This document shows, piece by piece, positions 35,678 through 45,297 of a stretch of DNA of 64,000 nucleotides. Source of the stretch: Thalassocella blandensis. Its GTDB lineage: Bacteria > Pseudomonadota > Gammaproteobacteria > Pseudomonadales > Cellvibrionaceae. A program made the position numbers and the translations under genes. Under the pieces are notes generated by a model. That model was not told the origin of the DNA, made no database searches, and was given only the letters and a program-made list of their open reading frames with translations. Every line of letters starts with the position of its first letter. The stretch's first letter is position 1. The stretch lies in the NCBI GenBank assembly GCA_902141825.1, contig CABFPG010000005.1:1-64000 (forward strand). Direction: 5' to 3'.

Positions 35678-37096
35678 TTAGGACGCTTGCATGAAGCGTT
35701 TGGAAATGATCTGTAAGCGAATAATTAAAAGTATACTGGTAATGGTTAAACCAAGCACGAGGCCAAACCAAAAGCCTTCAGCATACAGCGGTGAACCAAA
35801 AAAATCGGTCAAGCTTAATGTATAGCCGATGGGCAGACTGATAATCCAAAAAGATAAAAGCATGATAAACATTGGCATGCGCGTGTCTTTATAGCCACGT
35901 AAAGCTCCAGCAGCGGTAACTTGTAGCGCGTCGCTAATCTGGAATACTGCAGCAAATACCAGCAGCGTTCCGGTCAATTGAATAACCTCGACAGATCCAT
36001 TGTAAAGTGCCGCAATCTGATAGCGAAAGGAAAAAAGAATCATAGCGCTGCCCAGTGCGAAAGCGACGCTCATGGCTAATCCTAGAAATCCAGTAAAGCG
36101 CGCCTCGCGACTTTGTCCAGCACCGATCAAAAATCCGATCCGAATGGTGAGCCCCATGCTTAAACTTAATGGGATCATGAACATCAGTGCCGACACGTTC
36201 AAAGCTATCTGGTGAGAGGCGACCACCACGGGTCCAAGCGAACTTAATAATATCGCAATGACGCAGAACAGGCTGGCCTCGACAAAATGTGACCCGCCGA
36301 TAGGTAAACCCACTTTGAACAGCTCGGCCATGCGAGATTTTTCAATACCGATGATTTTTTGGTAGAGCTGATATGGCTGGTAATCCTGTTTGAATTTGAC
36401 GTAAATGGCCATGAATATGAACATCACCCAAAAGGAAAATGCACTGGCCCAGGCGCACCCGGCGCCACCGAGTTCAGGAAAACCAAATTTTCCAAATATC
36501 AGGACATAGTTAAACGGTACATTGATCAATAAGCCAATCAGGCTGGCATACAGGGCAGGCCGTGTTAAGGAAAGCCCTTCACTGTAAAAACGTAACACAT
36601 TAAATGCGAGTACAGCGGGCAGACCGAGTACCACGGTGCAGAGATACTGGTTCGCGATGGGAAGAATGGCGTCATCCACATTAAACAGTCTAAATAAAGG
36701 CTCTACGCCTTGTGCCAAAAAAACAATAGGCACCGACATAAAGAGTGCCTGCCAAAACCCCTGATAGACATAATGCTTAATTGGCGAGTAGTTTTTTGCT
36801 CCATGCAACTGGGCTACAGTAGGGGTTAAAGCGGACAGAGTGCCCATTAAGAAAAGAAATGTGGGAACCCAGATGGCGCCTCCGATAGCAACGCCCGCCA
36901 AATCAGCCGCACTGTAACGCCCCGCCATGATGGTGTCGGTAACGAAAACAGCCATTTGCAAAAGCTGGATCACGATGATGGGGGCACATAGCCGGGTCAA
37001 AACGGCCGCTTCCAAACGCAGGCGTTGTTTTAATGGTGCCTGCTCATTAATCAGGATCTCTTCTGGGTGTTCGTTGAGTGTGTCTAATACTTCCAC
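35678..37096 (-). CDS. MATE family multidrug efflux transporter
   Basis: A 472-residue protein with twelve membrane helices and the MATE pattern (VTDTIMAGRYSAADLAGVAIGGAIW; LPIGGSHFVEASLFC; GLTIRIGFLIGAGQ). The GTG start at 37096 has AGGA 5 nt upstream. MATE proteins export cationic compounds using sodium or protons. It resembles NorM-like members. It is divergent from the DUF349 gene. Confidence 0.93.
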   Translation of the reverse strand: MEVLDTLNEHPEEILINEQAPLKQRLRLEAAVLTRLCAPIIVIQLLQMAVFVTDTIMAGRYSAADLAGVAIGGAIWVPTFLFLMGTLSALTPTVAQLHGAKNYSPIKHYVYQGFWQALFMSVPIVFLAQGVEPLFRLFNVDDAILPIANQYLCTVVLGLPAVLAFNVLRFYSEGLSLTRPALYASLIGLLINVPFNYVLIFGKFGFPELGGAGCAWASAFSFWVMFIFMAIYVKFKQDYQPYQLYQKIIGIEKSRMAELFKVGLPIGGSHFVEASLFCVIAILLSSLGPVVVASHQIALNVSALMFMIPLSLSMGLTIRIGFLIGAGQSREARFTGFLGLAMSVAFALGSAMILFSFRYQIAALYNGSVEVIQLTGTLLVFAAVFQISDALQVTAAGALRGYKDTRMPMFIMLLSFWIISLPIGYTLSLTDFFGSPLYAEGFWFGLVLGLTITSILLIIRLQIISKRFMQAS

Positions 37097-37449
37097 GGTG
37101 TTCCTTTCACTACTTTCTCTTTCGCTTCTGTCTTGTCAATACTGTCATTGGCGTGATGGATTCGGGTAAAACTCTGGGTTCCGGCGCCAAAAATGAAGAA
37201 AGGACCGCTTTGCACCACAGGATCAGTATCATAGCCAAAACTCGAGCGGCAATGTTGTACTAATTTTCCCTTCATAATAGTTCACTTACCCCTCGACACT
37301 TTGTATCATTCCACCCCTTCCGTTTCGTCCCACGGGACGGCTGGAAAATGTGCCCGGCTTGTTGCTTGTAGCCGTTAACTCTCCAGGTAAGTGCCGGTGT
37401 CGCTACGCGAGCCGCACCCCTTGGTAAACCCAACTGTAGACTTGTTGAT
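37097..37449. other. Intergenic region between divergent genes
   Basis: About 350 bp holding the promoters of the MATE and DUF349 genes. No gene is supported here, and no clear operator was identified. Confidence 0.4.
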
Positions 37450-40272
37450 ATGAAAATTCTTCGTCAGTTATTTAGTAAAAAACGTGCTCCAGAAACCTTT
37501 GAAAGTAAAGTTAAAAATTTAGAAACCCAGCCGCAGTCTACCCTGGAAGCGCTTGCCAAAGGCGCTGCCGGTGACCCCAATGATATTGCCATTCGCAAAG
37601 AGGCGCTTAAGCGCTTACCGTACACCTTGGTGTTACGGGATGTGATGCAGTCGGGTCCATCCGCGCTGGAAAAAACTGCGCGTGAGCATGTGGCGCAATT
37701 GTTAAGCACTCAACAGGTGAGCGTGAAGCAGTTATTGCAGGATATCCAGGAAACGGAATCACTTCTGGCCATTGCCGCGTTAAGTAATAACAATGAGCTG
37801 CAGGATTCGGTGCTGACCAAAATTACCGATGAAAATACCCTGGCGCAGATCTGCGAGAACTCCAATTCCGCCTATGTTCGTAAAACACTGGCAGAGCGAA
37901 TCGAAGCTCCCGAGCTATTACGCAATTTGGCAAAAGCCCTAAAAAACAAAGACAAGAATGCTTATAAGGTCATAAAAACCAAAGTTGACCGTATTAAAGC
38001 GGAAGAAGAGCAGCAGGAAAAAATAGCCGCAGAGCTGGCGAGCGTGTGTAATGATGCCGAAGCTCACAGCAAGCGGGCACTCGACAAAGACTACGCAATA
38101 AAACTCCACCGTCTGGTTCGTCGCTGGAGCGATGTGCAAGCCCATGCGACACCTGAGCAAAGCAGCCGTTATAAAAATGCCTTACAGATATGTCAGCAGC
38201 GGGAGCAAGCCAAAGAAGACGAATTGGAAGCGCTGGCAGTTATAGAAGCGAACATGTCCGAAGCTGACAGTAATCGCAAAGTGTTAATTCAAAAAATCTG
38301 GGATTTGACCAATGGTGTGTTGGCGTGGCCAGCGTTTGAAGCAAGCTTGAAATCCCAGGCGGAATCCTCTTTGCAATCTCTGAAAGAAGAGTGGAAGGGA
38401 TTAAAGCAATTTGGCAATGTGATGGATGCACAGCTAAAACAGTACACGCAAGTGAGTGAAGCCGTGGAAACGTTGCTGCTGCAGTATGAGCAACACGGGA
38501 CGCTGGCCGAGGCGCTGATACGTGTGAAAACGGTAAGTGAAAATGAAGAGACAAATACGGCTGACTCGCAGAAAGACGATATTAAATATCTGCGTAATAC
38601 CATCAAGCCTTTTAGCCGTTTTACAGGCTTTGCTTCCGCGACGATTATCGGTGAAGTAAAGAACTATCTGCAGCAACTGGAAGAAGAGCAAAAAGCGGCA
38701 TACGAAGAAAAGCAAAAGCATATTCGTATTATCGGCGGTTTAATTCGTAAGAGTAATGGTGCCGTTGATAAGGGGCGTTTAAAGCAGGCGATAGGCATTC
38801 GCCATTCGATTGATGAAAAGCTCGGAGACTTGCAGGGCTTACCTGCGGGTATGCAGACGCAGCTGGACAATCTGGATGAAGCCATTCAAAAGCTTATTGA
38901 CTGGCAGGCGTACGCGGTCGTGCCGAAGAAACAGGCATTGGTTGAAGCGATGCGAGAGTTGGTGGGTGCCGATTTGCCGGCAGAGGCACTGGCCACTAAA
39001 ATTAAAAATCTTCAAGATGAGTGGAAAGAGCTGAGCCAAAGCGGTAAAGATCGTAAAGAAGATTTATGGGAAGAGTTTAGTAAATTGGCCGATCAGGCAT
39101 TTGAACCCTGTAAAGAGCATTTCCAAAAGCTGGCTGACGTTCGCCAGCAGAATCTGGAAAAACGCCAGGAATTGGTTAAGCAACTGGAAGCGTATGTGCA
39201 ACAAAATGATTGGGATAATGCCGACTGGCGCCAAGTGGAAAAGGTGTTGCGCTCTGCGAGACAGGAACTTCACAGTTACGCACCGGTGGATCGTGCGGCC
39301 AACAAGCCAGTGATGGATAGTTTTGATGCGGTCATGAAAGTGATTCAGGAGAAGTTGGAAGCCGAATTCGAGAAAAACAAAAATGCCAAGCAGCAGATTA
39401 TTACGCAGGCGGAGGCATTAACTGATGTTGCCGATTTACAGCAGGCCATCGATACGGCGAAGCGACTGCAGTCGCAATGGAAAAAAATAGGTCGCTGTGC
39501 TTATAAAGATAATGAACGTTTGTGGAAAGAATTCCGCAAGCACTGCGATGCGGTGTTTGAAAAGCGTGATGTGGTGGAAAATGCACAGAAGGCCGAGCTG
39601 GATAATAACCTGGCAGTGGCGCAGGCATTTATCGATAAGATGGAAGCGCTGTCGAGTTTGAGCGGGGACGAGCTGCTTGCCGCACGTGCCGAGCGCGACC
39701 AGATTAAACAGGATTTTGCCGAGGTAGGCGCTTTGCACCCGAAAGAGGATAAGCCGGTTAAACGTGCTTTCAACCAGGCATCCGAGAACTTTGAAAAAGC
39801 CATTAAGAAAGCGCTTAATGCCGCAGAGCTGCAAGCGTGGACGGATATGTTTAAAGCCGCCGAACTGGTCAACGCCTTTATTCTGGCGGGTCCGGAAAAT
39901 GAAAGTCTCAAACAAGAGGCAGAATCTTTTGTTGACGGCGTTGCGCGTTGGCCAGATGGCGGGTTGGCCGCGGTGAAAGCCAAGTTTGCAGCTGACGCCG
40001 GGAATGCGGCAAGTAATGAAAAGGCTTTGCGTTTACTCTGTATACGAGCAGAAATACTGGCGGATGTAGAGTCTCCAGCGGAAGACAAAGCGGATCGTAT
40101 GGCCTATCAGGTAGAGCTGTTACAGCAGGGGATGGGACAACAAGCGGTATTGGCGAATGAGCAGAATGCGGCAAACCTCGGTTTGGAATGGGTGGCTGCC
40201 GGGCCGGTGGACTCCTCAACTTATCAGGCGTTGTTTCACCGCTTTCACAGCTCATTGGAAAAATTACTGTAA
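37450..40272 (+). CDS. DUF349 repeat protein
   Basis: A 940-residue soluble protein made of several DUF349 helical repeats (for example LKEEWKGLKQFG, LQDEWKELSQSGKDRKEDLWEEFSKLADQAF, SQWKKIGRCAYKDNERLWKEFRKHCDAVF). Repeats are visible near 320, 540, 700 and 790. The start is MKILRQLFSKKRAPETFES. It is widespread in gamma-proteobacteria; its function is unknown. A perfect bidirectional terminator follows it. Confidence 0.93.
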   Translation: MKILRQLFSKKRAPETFESKVKNLETQPQSTLEALAKGAAGDPNDIAIRKEALKRLPYTLVLRDVMQSGPSALEKTAREHVAQLLSTQQVSVKQLLQDIQETESLLAIAALSNNNELQDSVLTKITDENTLAQICENSNSAYVRKTLAERIEAPELLRNLAKALKNKDKNAYKVIKTKVDRIKAEEEQQEKIAAELASVCNDAEAHSKRALDKDYAIKLHRLVRRWSDVQAHATPEQSSRYKNALQICQQREQAKEDELEALAVIEANMSEADSNRKVLIQKIWDLTNGVLAWPAFEASLKSQAESSLQSLKEEWKGLKQFGNVMDAQLKQYTQVSEAVETLLLQYEQHGTLAEALIRVKTVSENEETNTADSQKDDIKYLRNTIKPFSRFTGFASATIIGEVKNYLQQLEEEQKAAYEEKQKHIRIIGGLIRKSNGAVDKGRLKQAIGIRHSIDEKLGDLQGLPAGMQTQLDNLDEAIQKLIDWQAYAVVPKKQALVEAMRELVGADLPAEALATKIKNLQDEWKELSQSGKDRKEDLWEEFSKLADQAFEPCKEHFQKLADVRQQNLEKRQELVKQLEAYVQQNDWDNADWRQVEKVLRSARQELHSYAPVDRAANKPVMDSFDAVMKVIQEKLEAEFEKNKNAKQQIITQAEALTDVADLQQAIDTAKRLQSQWKKIGRCAYKDNERLWKEFRKHCDAVFEKRDVVENAQKAELDNNLAVAQAFIDKMEALSSLSGDELLAARAERDQIKQDFAEVGALHPKEDKPVKRAFNQASENFEKAIKKALNAAELQAWTDMFKAAELVNAFILAGPENESLKQEAESFVDGVARWPDGGLAAVKAKFAADAGNAASNEKALRLLCIRAEILADVESPAEDKADRMAYQVELLQQGMGQQAVLANEQNAANLGLEWVAAGPVDSSTYQALFHRFHSSLEKLL

Positions 40273-40337
40273 ATCTGGCCTAAAGAATGGGGCTGGCAGG
40301 CACCCCGTCCCATTCTATTTCTTCAGTAACATGGCAT

Positions 40338-40367
40338 AAAAAAAGGCCGGAATTCCGGCCTTTTTTT
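40338..40367. terminator. Bidirectional Rho-independent terminator
   Basis: The 30-bp sequence is a perfect palindrome: A7 then GGCCGGAATTCCGGCC then T7. It ends the DUF349 transcript on the plus strand and the convergent small gene on the minus strand. Confidence 0.95.
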
Positions 40368-40388
40368 AAGTAAAGCGTTAATCGAGGT

Positions 40389-40601
40389 TTACTCGGCGCC
40401 TTCTTCGGATGCTTCTGCTGATTCTTCAGCGGCCGCAGGCTCTTCTGGCTTTGGCTCAGGCTTCTTCAAAAGTTCTTCTTTGTACAAAATCGCTACTTTA
40501 TCGTCGCCATTGATCCACTTGCGGTTAGCACCACGAACGGCATAACGCTTGTCGTTACGCTCGTAAATGGTGTACTCGGCGGTTTTTTTAACTGGTTTCA
40601 T
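40389..40601 (-). CDS. Small conserved protein with acidic Ala/Glu tail
   Basis: A 70-residue protein: MKPVKKTAEYTIYERNDKRYAVRGANRKWINGDDKVAILYKEEL, then a Pro/Glu/Ala tail. The form is typical of a small conserved gamma-proteobacterial family (Pseudomonas-type) without a known role. It shares the palindromic terminator with the DUF349 gene. Confidence 0.85.
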   Translation of the reverse strand: MKPVKKTAEYTIYERNDKRYAVRGANRKWINGDDKVAILYKEELLKKPEPKPEEPAAAEESAEASEEGAE

Positions 40602-40789
40602 TTGCCTTTCCTCAAATTACTAAATTGTATTCGCATATCTGCGTGCTTACCTTTCGTACAGTAGACGAAAGGCGACGCATTGTACTGGGTCTGAGTGGCG
40701 AAATCTAGCGTTGCCGGGACGAAGCGCATGGCGTTTAACTACAGGCCTCCCGTCACCAGCGGTCCACATCGAACCGTTGCGGAGCGTCA

Positions 40790-41209
40790 TCAACAATAGA
40801 GGTTACGCTCCGCCGGAATGTCGCTTCTGTATTCGACAAACTCCACTTCAAATCCGTCGGGGTCTATAAAATAGACATTGTTAATAAACGGATGATTGGC
40901 ACCGTTGCTGGCAATAGCGAACCCGGCCTGCTGCAGCCGCTGAATCACAGCCTCCATGTTGTCGACAATAAAGGCAAAATGTGCCAGTCCGGAGCGGTGC
41001 TTGGTGAGATCCCGATTACCGCCTTCGCCATTGTCATTAAAAGTGATGTATTGATAATCGTCGCCAAAATGTATCCAAGTGCGCATTTTGTCATACCAGG
41101 GGGCGCGGCCCTCTCCCCGAATTTTCCAATGTGGCAGTGCAGCTTGGTAAAAACGCAGCGCTCTGGGAATATCTTCAACCACTAAATTAATATGTTCGAG
41201 TCTTATCAT
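40790..41209 (-). CDS. VOC/glyoxalase family protein
   Basis: A 139-residue VOC protein starting MIRLEHINLVVEDIPRALRFYQ. The two beta-alpha-beta-beta-beta modules and metal-ligand candidates (His in LEHINLV, Glu in FEVEFVEY) are seen. The ATG at 41209 is chosen; the open frame extends upstream, but the VOC motif starts here. It is the nearest gene to the SoxR promoter region but on the opposite strand. Function unknown. Confidence 0.9.
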   Translation of the reverse strand: MIRLEHINLVVEDIPRALRFYQAALPHWKIRGEGRAPWYDKMRTWIHFGDDYQYITFNDNGEGGNRDLTKHRSGLAHFAFIVDNMEAVIQRLQQAGFAIASNGANHPFINNVYFIDPDGFEVEFVEYRSDIPAERNLYC

Positions 41210-41285
41210 GCTTGGAGTCCTGAGTGAGTTAAGTGCTGCGGCCCTGTTACTTAAATGCCATGGTTTGTTGAAAAAAAAGGTGGAA

Positions 41286-41390
41286 ATGTTGTCGCCAACC
41301 AAATACCTGATCTGGGCTTTGCGAATGATCTGGGCGTGGGTATTGGGTATCGCTTGGGTGTGTTTGCATGCGCTTTTCCTCTGGTATTGA
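41286..41390 (+). CDS. Possible small membrane peptide upstream of soxR
   Basis: A 34-codon frame from an ATG at 41286 with AAGG nearby gives MLSPTKYLIWALRMIWAWVL and a hydrophobic Trp-rich span. It lies between the VOC gene and the SoxR box. It may be a real single-span peptide, but short hydrophobic frames occur by chance, so the call is low. Confidence 0.3.
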   Translation: MLSPTKYLIWALRMIWAWVLGIAWVCLHALFLWY

Positions 41391-41414
41391 AATGGTGTAG
41401 GCTGGAGCCTAATA

Positions 41415-41432
41415 CCTCAGGTTAACTTGAGG
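41415..41432. promoter_or_regulatory. SoxR box
   Basis: CCTCAGGTTAACTTGAGG is a near-perfect 18-bp palindrome that differs by one base from the Escherichia coli soxS SoxR box as I recall it. It ends 28 bp before the soxR start and points to autoregulation or control of the soxR transcript by redox-sensitive SoxR. Confidence 0.9.
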
Positions 41433-41459
41433 TAAAGCATTTTTTTGGAGGGAGAACGT

Positions 41460-41969
41460 ATGGCAGCGCGAATATCCGAAGAGAATTCAAATTCCCGGCA
41501 GGGCCGTAGCAAGCGTATGGCTAAGGAGGGATGGAGTGTTGGTCAGGTGGCCGAACGATGTGGTGTGAGCGTATCGACACTGCATTTCTACGAGGAAAAA
41601 GGCCTGATCCATTCGCAGCGCAATCGCGGCAACCAGCGTCGTTATAAGTCTGAAGTGCTGCGGCGAGTATCGGTGATTAAAGCTGCGCAGAAGATGGGAA
41701 TTAGTCTGGAAAGCATCAAGCAGGCATTTGCCAGTTTGCCGGACAACCGGACGCCATCGCAAAAAGATTGGGAAAAGCTGGCTCAGGCTTGGCAGCAAGA
41801 ACTTCAAAGCCGTATTCGCTATATGCAGAACCTCAGTGAAATGCTGACAGGGTGTATTGGTTGTGGTTGTTTATCGATGAAGAATTGCCCGATTTACAAC
41901 GCCGACGATAGTGCTGGGAAAACCGGGCATGGCCCCGTGTTGCTGGACAGACGATCCGCCAAACCTTGA
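41460..41969 (+). CDS. soxR: Redox-sensitive transcriptional activator SoxR
   Basis: A 169-residue MerR-family protein. The HTH is WSVGQVAERCGVSVSTLHFYEEKGLI, and the C-terminal iron-sulfur motif is C132-x2-C135-x-C137-x5-C143 (CIGCGCLSMKNC), diagnostic of SoxR. It senses redox-cycling compounds through the [2Fe-2S] cluster. GGGAG precedes the ATG at 41460; an internal start (MAKEGWS) would give the more usual ~150 residues. The SoxR box lies immediately upstream. No soxS is present, as usual outside enterics. Confidence 0.95.
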   Translation: MAARISEENSNSRQGRSKRMAKEGWSVGQVAERCGVSVSTLHFYEEKGLIHSQRNRGNQRRYKSEVLRRVSVIKAAQKMGISLESIKQAFASLPDNRTPSQKDWEKLAQAWQQELQSRIRYMQNLSEMLTGCIGCGCLSMKNCPIYNADDSAGKTGHGPVLLDRRSAKP

Positions 41970-42139
41970 TCTTTGTCATGATGGCGGTGGCTCTTTTTTG
42001 ACGAGCTGGAGAGCACATTTCAATCATATAAAGGGCTAAATGTGATTTGTTCGCTACCCAGGTTTTATCGCCTGAATTAGCATCATCTGAAATAGGCCGT
42101 TGGCCTGGTGACCTCCTTCGCAGTGAGTATAAAAATCAG

Positions 42140-44476
42140 ATGATAACCGCTCGTCAGCTATTGAATAACATTCGCCTTCTTCTCGCGGCCAAGCTTGCGC
42201 TATTCAACTTTTCGGCTTCTCTTGTTTCGGTGTTTCTCATTTCGACTTCTCTTATCTCGACCTCTTTCGTAAATGCTGAAGTGATAGTGAATACTTACTC
42301 GGAGGATGGTGCGAGTTTTCCGAACCCAGAGCGGGGCTTTCATAATCGGTATGATCTGGTGCCTGGTGGTGAAACCAATTTTTCTCGCTCAACGGATGCC
42401 GGGAATACCCTGGTTCACAGCTATATTCGTCTCGATCAATACCGCAGTTCAGATATCCCGCAAACGGTGTTGCAGCAGCTAAATGCAGGGCTGGCGGCGG
42501 CGCGTGATCAAGGGAAGAAAGTCATCCTGCGCGCTTCCTACAACTTCGGGCCCTACCCCGAGTCTGAACCGGATGCCAGCGAGTACTGGATAAGTCAGCA
42601 TCTTTCCCAGCTCTCACCAGTATTTGAAGCAAATCAGGATGTCATAGCATACCTGGAGGCCGGCTTCATTGGTGCCTGGGGGGAATGGCATACTTCGACT
42701 CATGGCCTGGATACCGATTTATCGGCAAAAGTCCGTATCGCCAATGAAATGCTGCGCTATGTGCCGGAGACTCTGCATGTAGCGTTACGCTACCCCAGCG
42801 ATGTGCGTGCTCTGATGAGCGCCGGGGTAAATGCGAACCGGCTGGGTAACCATCAGGATTGTTTTCTGGCGAGCGACCCCGATGACTGGGGCACCTGGGG
42901 ACGAGATCCGGCGTATTCGATTGCGCAGGACAAGCAGTTTATTGGTGAGCTCGGCATCAGCAGTCCAGTAGGCGGAGAAACCTGTCATGTGAGTTCCAGT
43001 CGGGTGAACTGTGCAACAGCACTCACTGAAATGCAATTAATGCATTTCAGTGAGATCAATGAAGATTTTGATTCGGGTGTTATCGATGTATTCAAGCAGC
43101 AGGGATGTTATGACGAGATTGATCAAAAGCTTGGGTACCGTTTCCGCCTGTTAAGTGCCAGTTTTCCAGATCAAATTCAAGCCGGTGCCAACTTCCCGCT
43201 GACAGTGCAGTTAACCAATGATGGCTTTGCCTCACCCTATAATGCGCGCCCTGCCTTTGCCGTTTTAGACGGTACAGGAGGCACCTACCGATTTGCGCTC
43301 AATAGCCGCCCAGAACAATGGAAGTCAGGCCAGCGTGTACACATAGATCAGGAGTTTTCGCTGCCAGCGGATATGCCCGCGGGGCAGTACCGCCTGTCGC
43401 TGTGGCTCCCCGACCGGGCTGAAAATTTGCGCCACGATGCCAGATATTCGATTCGTCTAGCCAATCAGAATACCTGGGATGCCGCCGATGGGTATAACGT
43501 TTTGGCGCGAGATATTGAGGTTACGGAAGCGGGCGTGGAGCCCACGCCCACACCGACCCCCACGCCTACCAGTCCGCCCGGGGGCAGCACATATATTTAT
43601 GAAGCCGAAGCGCCTGAAAACATGGTAATTGGCGAGGCCTTTGTTGCTGCATGCGATACCTGTTCCGGTCATCGCAAAGTGGGTTATCTGGGAAATGGTC
43701 GTGGTGCCTTGCAGTTTTCCACTGTGCTAGTTGAAGAAAGTGGTATCTATCCATTGACGGTGTATTACATCAGTGGCACTGAGCGATCCATGCAGATCAG
43801 TGTGAATGGGGAGGCGCCCACTACCTTCCTTTTCGGCAGCACGGGAAGCTGGACTGCACTGGGATCGGCGGAGTTAAATATTGCCTTGCGTGCCGGGCAA
43901 AACACCCTGCTGCTGACCAATGACGGTGGCTGGGCTCCAGATATAGACCGAATAGCCATTACCGCTTCCGATGGGGGTGACGAGACTGGCGGTGGTGACG
44001 ACGGCGACACCACAGAGCCACCACCTGTAACTGGGCTAGTGCTTGATGATTTTGATAATCCAGCGCAGTGGCCAGGGGTAAACGATCTTGGGCGCTGGGC
44101 TGGGGCTAATGGCTTTCGCAATCATCAAGGCACAATCGCAAGTGGTATCGTGCAAAACGGCGCACTGGTTTTAGAGTACGGCAATACAGGCTGGTTTGGC
44201 AGCGATATCGGGCAAAGCATTGCAGATAAAAAATATCTCGTTCTGACCATAAAAGGGGCTGCAGGCGGTGAGGAGCGAGATTTCCATATCAGTCTCGGAG
44301 GTGTGGATAAAAGCTTCGCAGAGTTAAGTGGAGAACAGCTAACCACAACTTATAAAACCATTCGTATTGATCTGGAAGCCAATGCCATCAATCGTGCCGC
44401 TCCCGGGCAATTACAAATGAGCTTTTGGTGGGGAGGAAGCAGCACGGTAATAATCGATGAAATCCGGTTTGAATAG
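42140..44476 (+). CDS. Secreted DUF4874/DUF4832 protein with CBM35-like and CBM11-like domains
   Basis: The ATG at 42140 starts a signal peptide (LALFNFSASLVSVFLISTSL...NAEV). About residues 35-400 show a TIM-barrel-like DUF4874 and DUF4832 pair (FPNPERGFHNRYDL; LEAGFIGAWGEWHTS; NRLGNHQDCFLAS). Then come a Pro/Thr linker (PTPTPTPTPT), a CBM35-like domain (YIYEAEAPENMVIG), a Gly/Asp linker, and a final carbohydrate-binding domain (LDDFDNPAQWPGVNDLGRW, CBM11-like). The family is probably a glycoside hydrolase-like enzyme of unassigned specificity; Glu in GEWHTS is a catalytic candidate. Start choice is moderate, as an upstream TTG keeps the frame open. Confidence 0.85.
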   Translation: MITARQLLNNIRLLLAAKLALFNFSASLVSVFLISTSLISTSFVNAEVIVNTYSEDGASFPNPERGFHNRYDLVPGGETNFSRSTDAGNTLVHSYIRLDQYRSSDIPQTVLQQLNAGLAAARDQGKKVILRASYNFGPYPESEPDASEYWISQHLSQLSPVFEANQDVIAYLEAGFIGAWGEWHTSTHGLDTDLSAKVRIANEMLRYVPETLHVALRYPSDVRALMSAGVNANRLGNHQDCFLASDPDDWGTWGRDPAYSIAQDKQFIGELGISSPVGGETCHVSSSRVNCATALTEMQLMHFSEINEDFDSGVIDVFKQQGCYDEIDQKLGYRFRLLSASFPDQIQAGANFPLTVQLTNDGFASPYNARPAFAVLDGTGGTYRFALNSRPEQWKSGQRVHIDQEFSLPADMPAGQYRLSLWLPDRAENLRHDARYSIRLANQNTWDAADGYNVLARDIEVTEAGVEPTPTPTPTPTSPPGGSTYIYEAEAPENMVIGEAFVAACDTCSGHRKVGYLGNGRGALQFSTVLVEESGIYPLTVYYISGTERSMQISVNGEAPTTFLFGSTGSWTALGSAELNIALRAGQNTLLLTNDGGWAPDIDRIAITASDGGDETGGGDDGDTTEPPPVTGLVLDDFDNPAQWPGVNDLGRWAGANGFRNHQGTIASGIVQNGALVLEYGNTGWFGSDIGQSIADKKYLVLTIKGAAGGEERDFHISLGGVDKSFAELSGEQLTTTYKTIRIDLEANAINRAAPGQLQMSFWWGGSSTVIIDEIRFE

Positions 44477-44625
44477 TAATCACAACTTACAAGGCTGAGA
44501 TTGTTGGCGGCAAAGACAGATTGAGCACGTGCAGGTCAGCCGGTCTCTCAATTGGTTATTCGTAACGTAAATCATTGATTCCCCTAGACTAAGCTGCAAG
44601 ACACAAGTAGAATTCCCACCTCTCC

Positions 44626-44702
44626 GCACCCGTAGCTCAGCTGGATAGAGTAGGTGGCTTCGAACCACTTGGTCGGGGGTTCGAATCCCTCCGGGTGTAC
44701 CA
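44626..44702 (+). tRNA. tRNA-Arg (anticodon TCG)
   Basis: The 77-nt sequence folds as a cloverleaf: acceptor GCACCCG/CGGGTGT, D arm GCTC/GAGT, anticodon stem GGTGG/CCACT with loop CTTCGAA (anticodon TCG, reading CGA and related Arg codons), and a T arm with TTCGAAT. The discriminator is A and CCA is encoded. A terminator follows immediately. Confidence 0.96.
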
Positions 44703-44705
44703 AAT

Positions 44706-44736
44706 AAAAAAAGCCTCGCATAAGCGGGGCTTTTTT
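44706..44736 (+). terminator. Terminator after tRNA-Arg
   Basis: A run of A, then GCCTCGC, loop ATAA, GCGGGGC and a T6 run, forming a stem with one mismatch. It ends the tRNA transcript. Confidence 0.85.
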
Positions 44737-44933
44737 GTTTGTATTCGAGGAATCTGGGACCTTTTGAGTTCTATAACATACAGGAAGCATACAGGAGCAT
44801 CGGTACCGCCAAAAGCGCCTGAAGGGGCAAGTGCTTGGCGGTGCTCAAGTAAATTCCGCCGAGCTTACTGCCTGGCGCAGCCGGATTTAAACTTGCCTTC
44901 TTTAGCTGTGAATTGTTAAATTTCCCTTTCAAA

Positions 44934-45233
44934 TCAGCGTTTGGTGCCTGGCACGGATTGATCGTCCAGAATGTTCAACATTGTCTTCACCGCAGAATCC
45001 TGATCATCAAGGATTTGTATGATCAACAATAATAAATCCCCTGCGATGGTTCCGCGTGAAAACTTATTACGCAGATTTTCCTCTTTTATATCAACACCTT
45101 TCTTCGCTAGTGCTGTCGATAGGTCGAGATAGGTATAGCCTTTGAGTTTCAGTGCTGAGCGGAGGTAGCGCGTAATACTGTTTCTGTAGGGCTGGAGGCT
45201 TTGTCTATTGAGAACGCTGGTGTCTTGATTCAC
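44934..45233 (-). CDS. DUF6471-type small HTH protein
   Basis: A 99-residue protein with a regulator-like helical core: LRSALKLKGYTYLDLSTALAKKGVDIKEENLRNKFSRGTIAGDLLLLIIQIL. This matches DUF6471, a putative helix-turn-helix family. It is divergent from the yjf operon with an inverted repeat in between, so it may regulate that operon. Confidence 0.8.
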   Translation of the reverse strand: MNQDTSVLNRQSLQPYRNSITRYLRSALKLKGYTYLDLSTALAKKGVDIKEENLRNKFSRGTIAGDLLLLIIQILDDQDSAVKTMLNILDDQSVPGTKR

Positions 45234-45297
45234 TTTTTTAGCATCTTTGTAATGAAAGGCTTGATAAGTATACAGAGCTGCCTTATTATTATCAAAC

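Noticed and set aside
39436-40088. Long minus-strand frames inside the DUF349 gene
   Set aside because: Shadow frames of a well-supported gene in a helical, codon-biased region.
44584-44790. Minus-strand open frame across the tRNA gene
   Set aside because: It is the reverse of tRNA-Arg and its terminator, a well-known source of false proteins with the pattern EGFEPPTKW.
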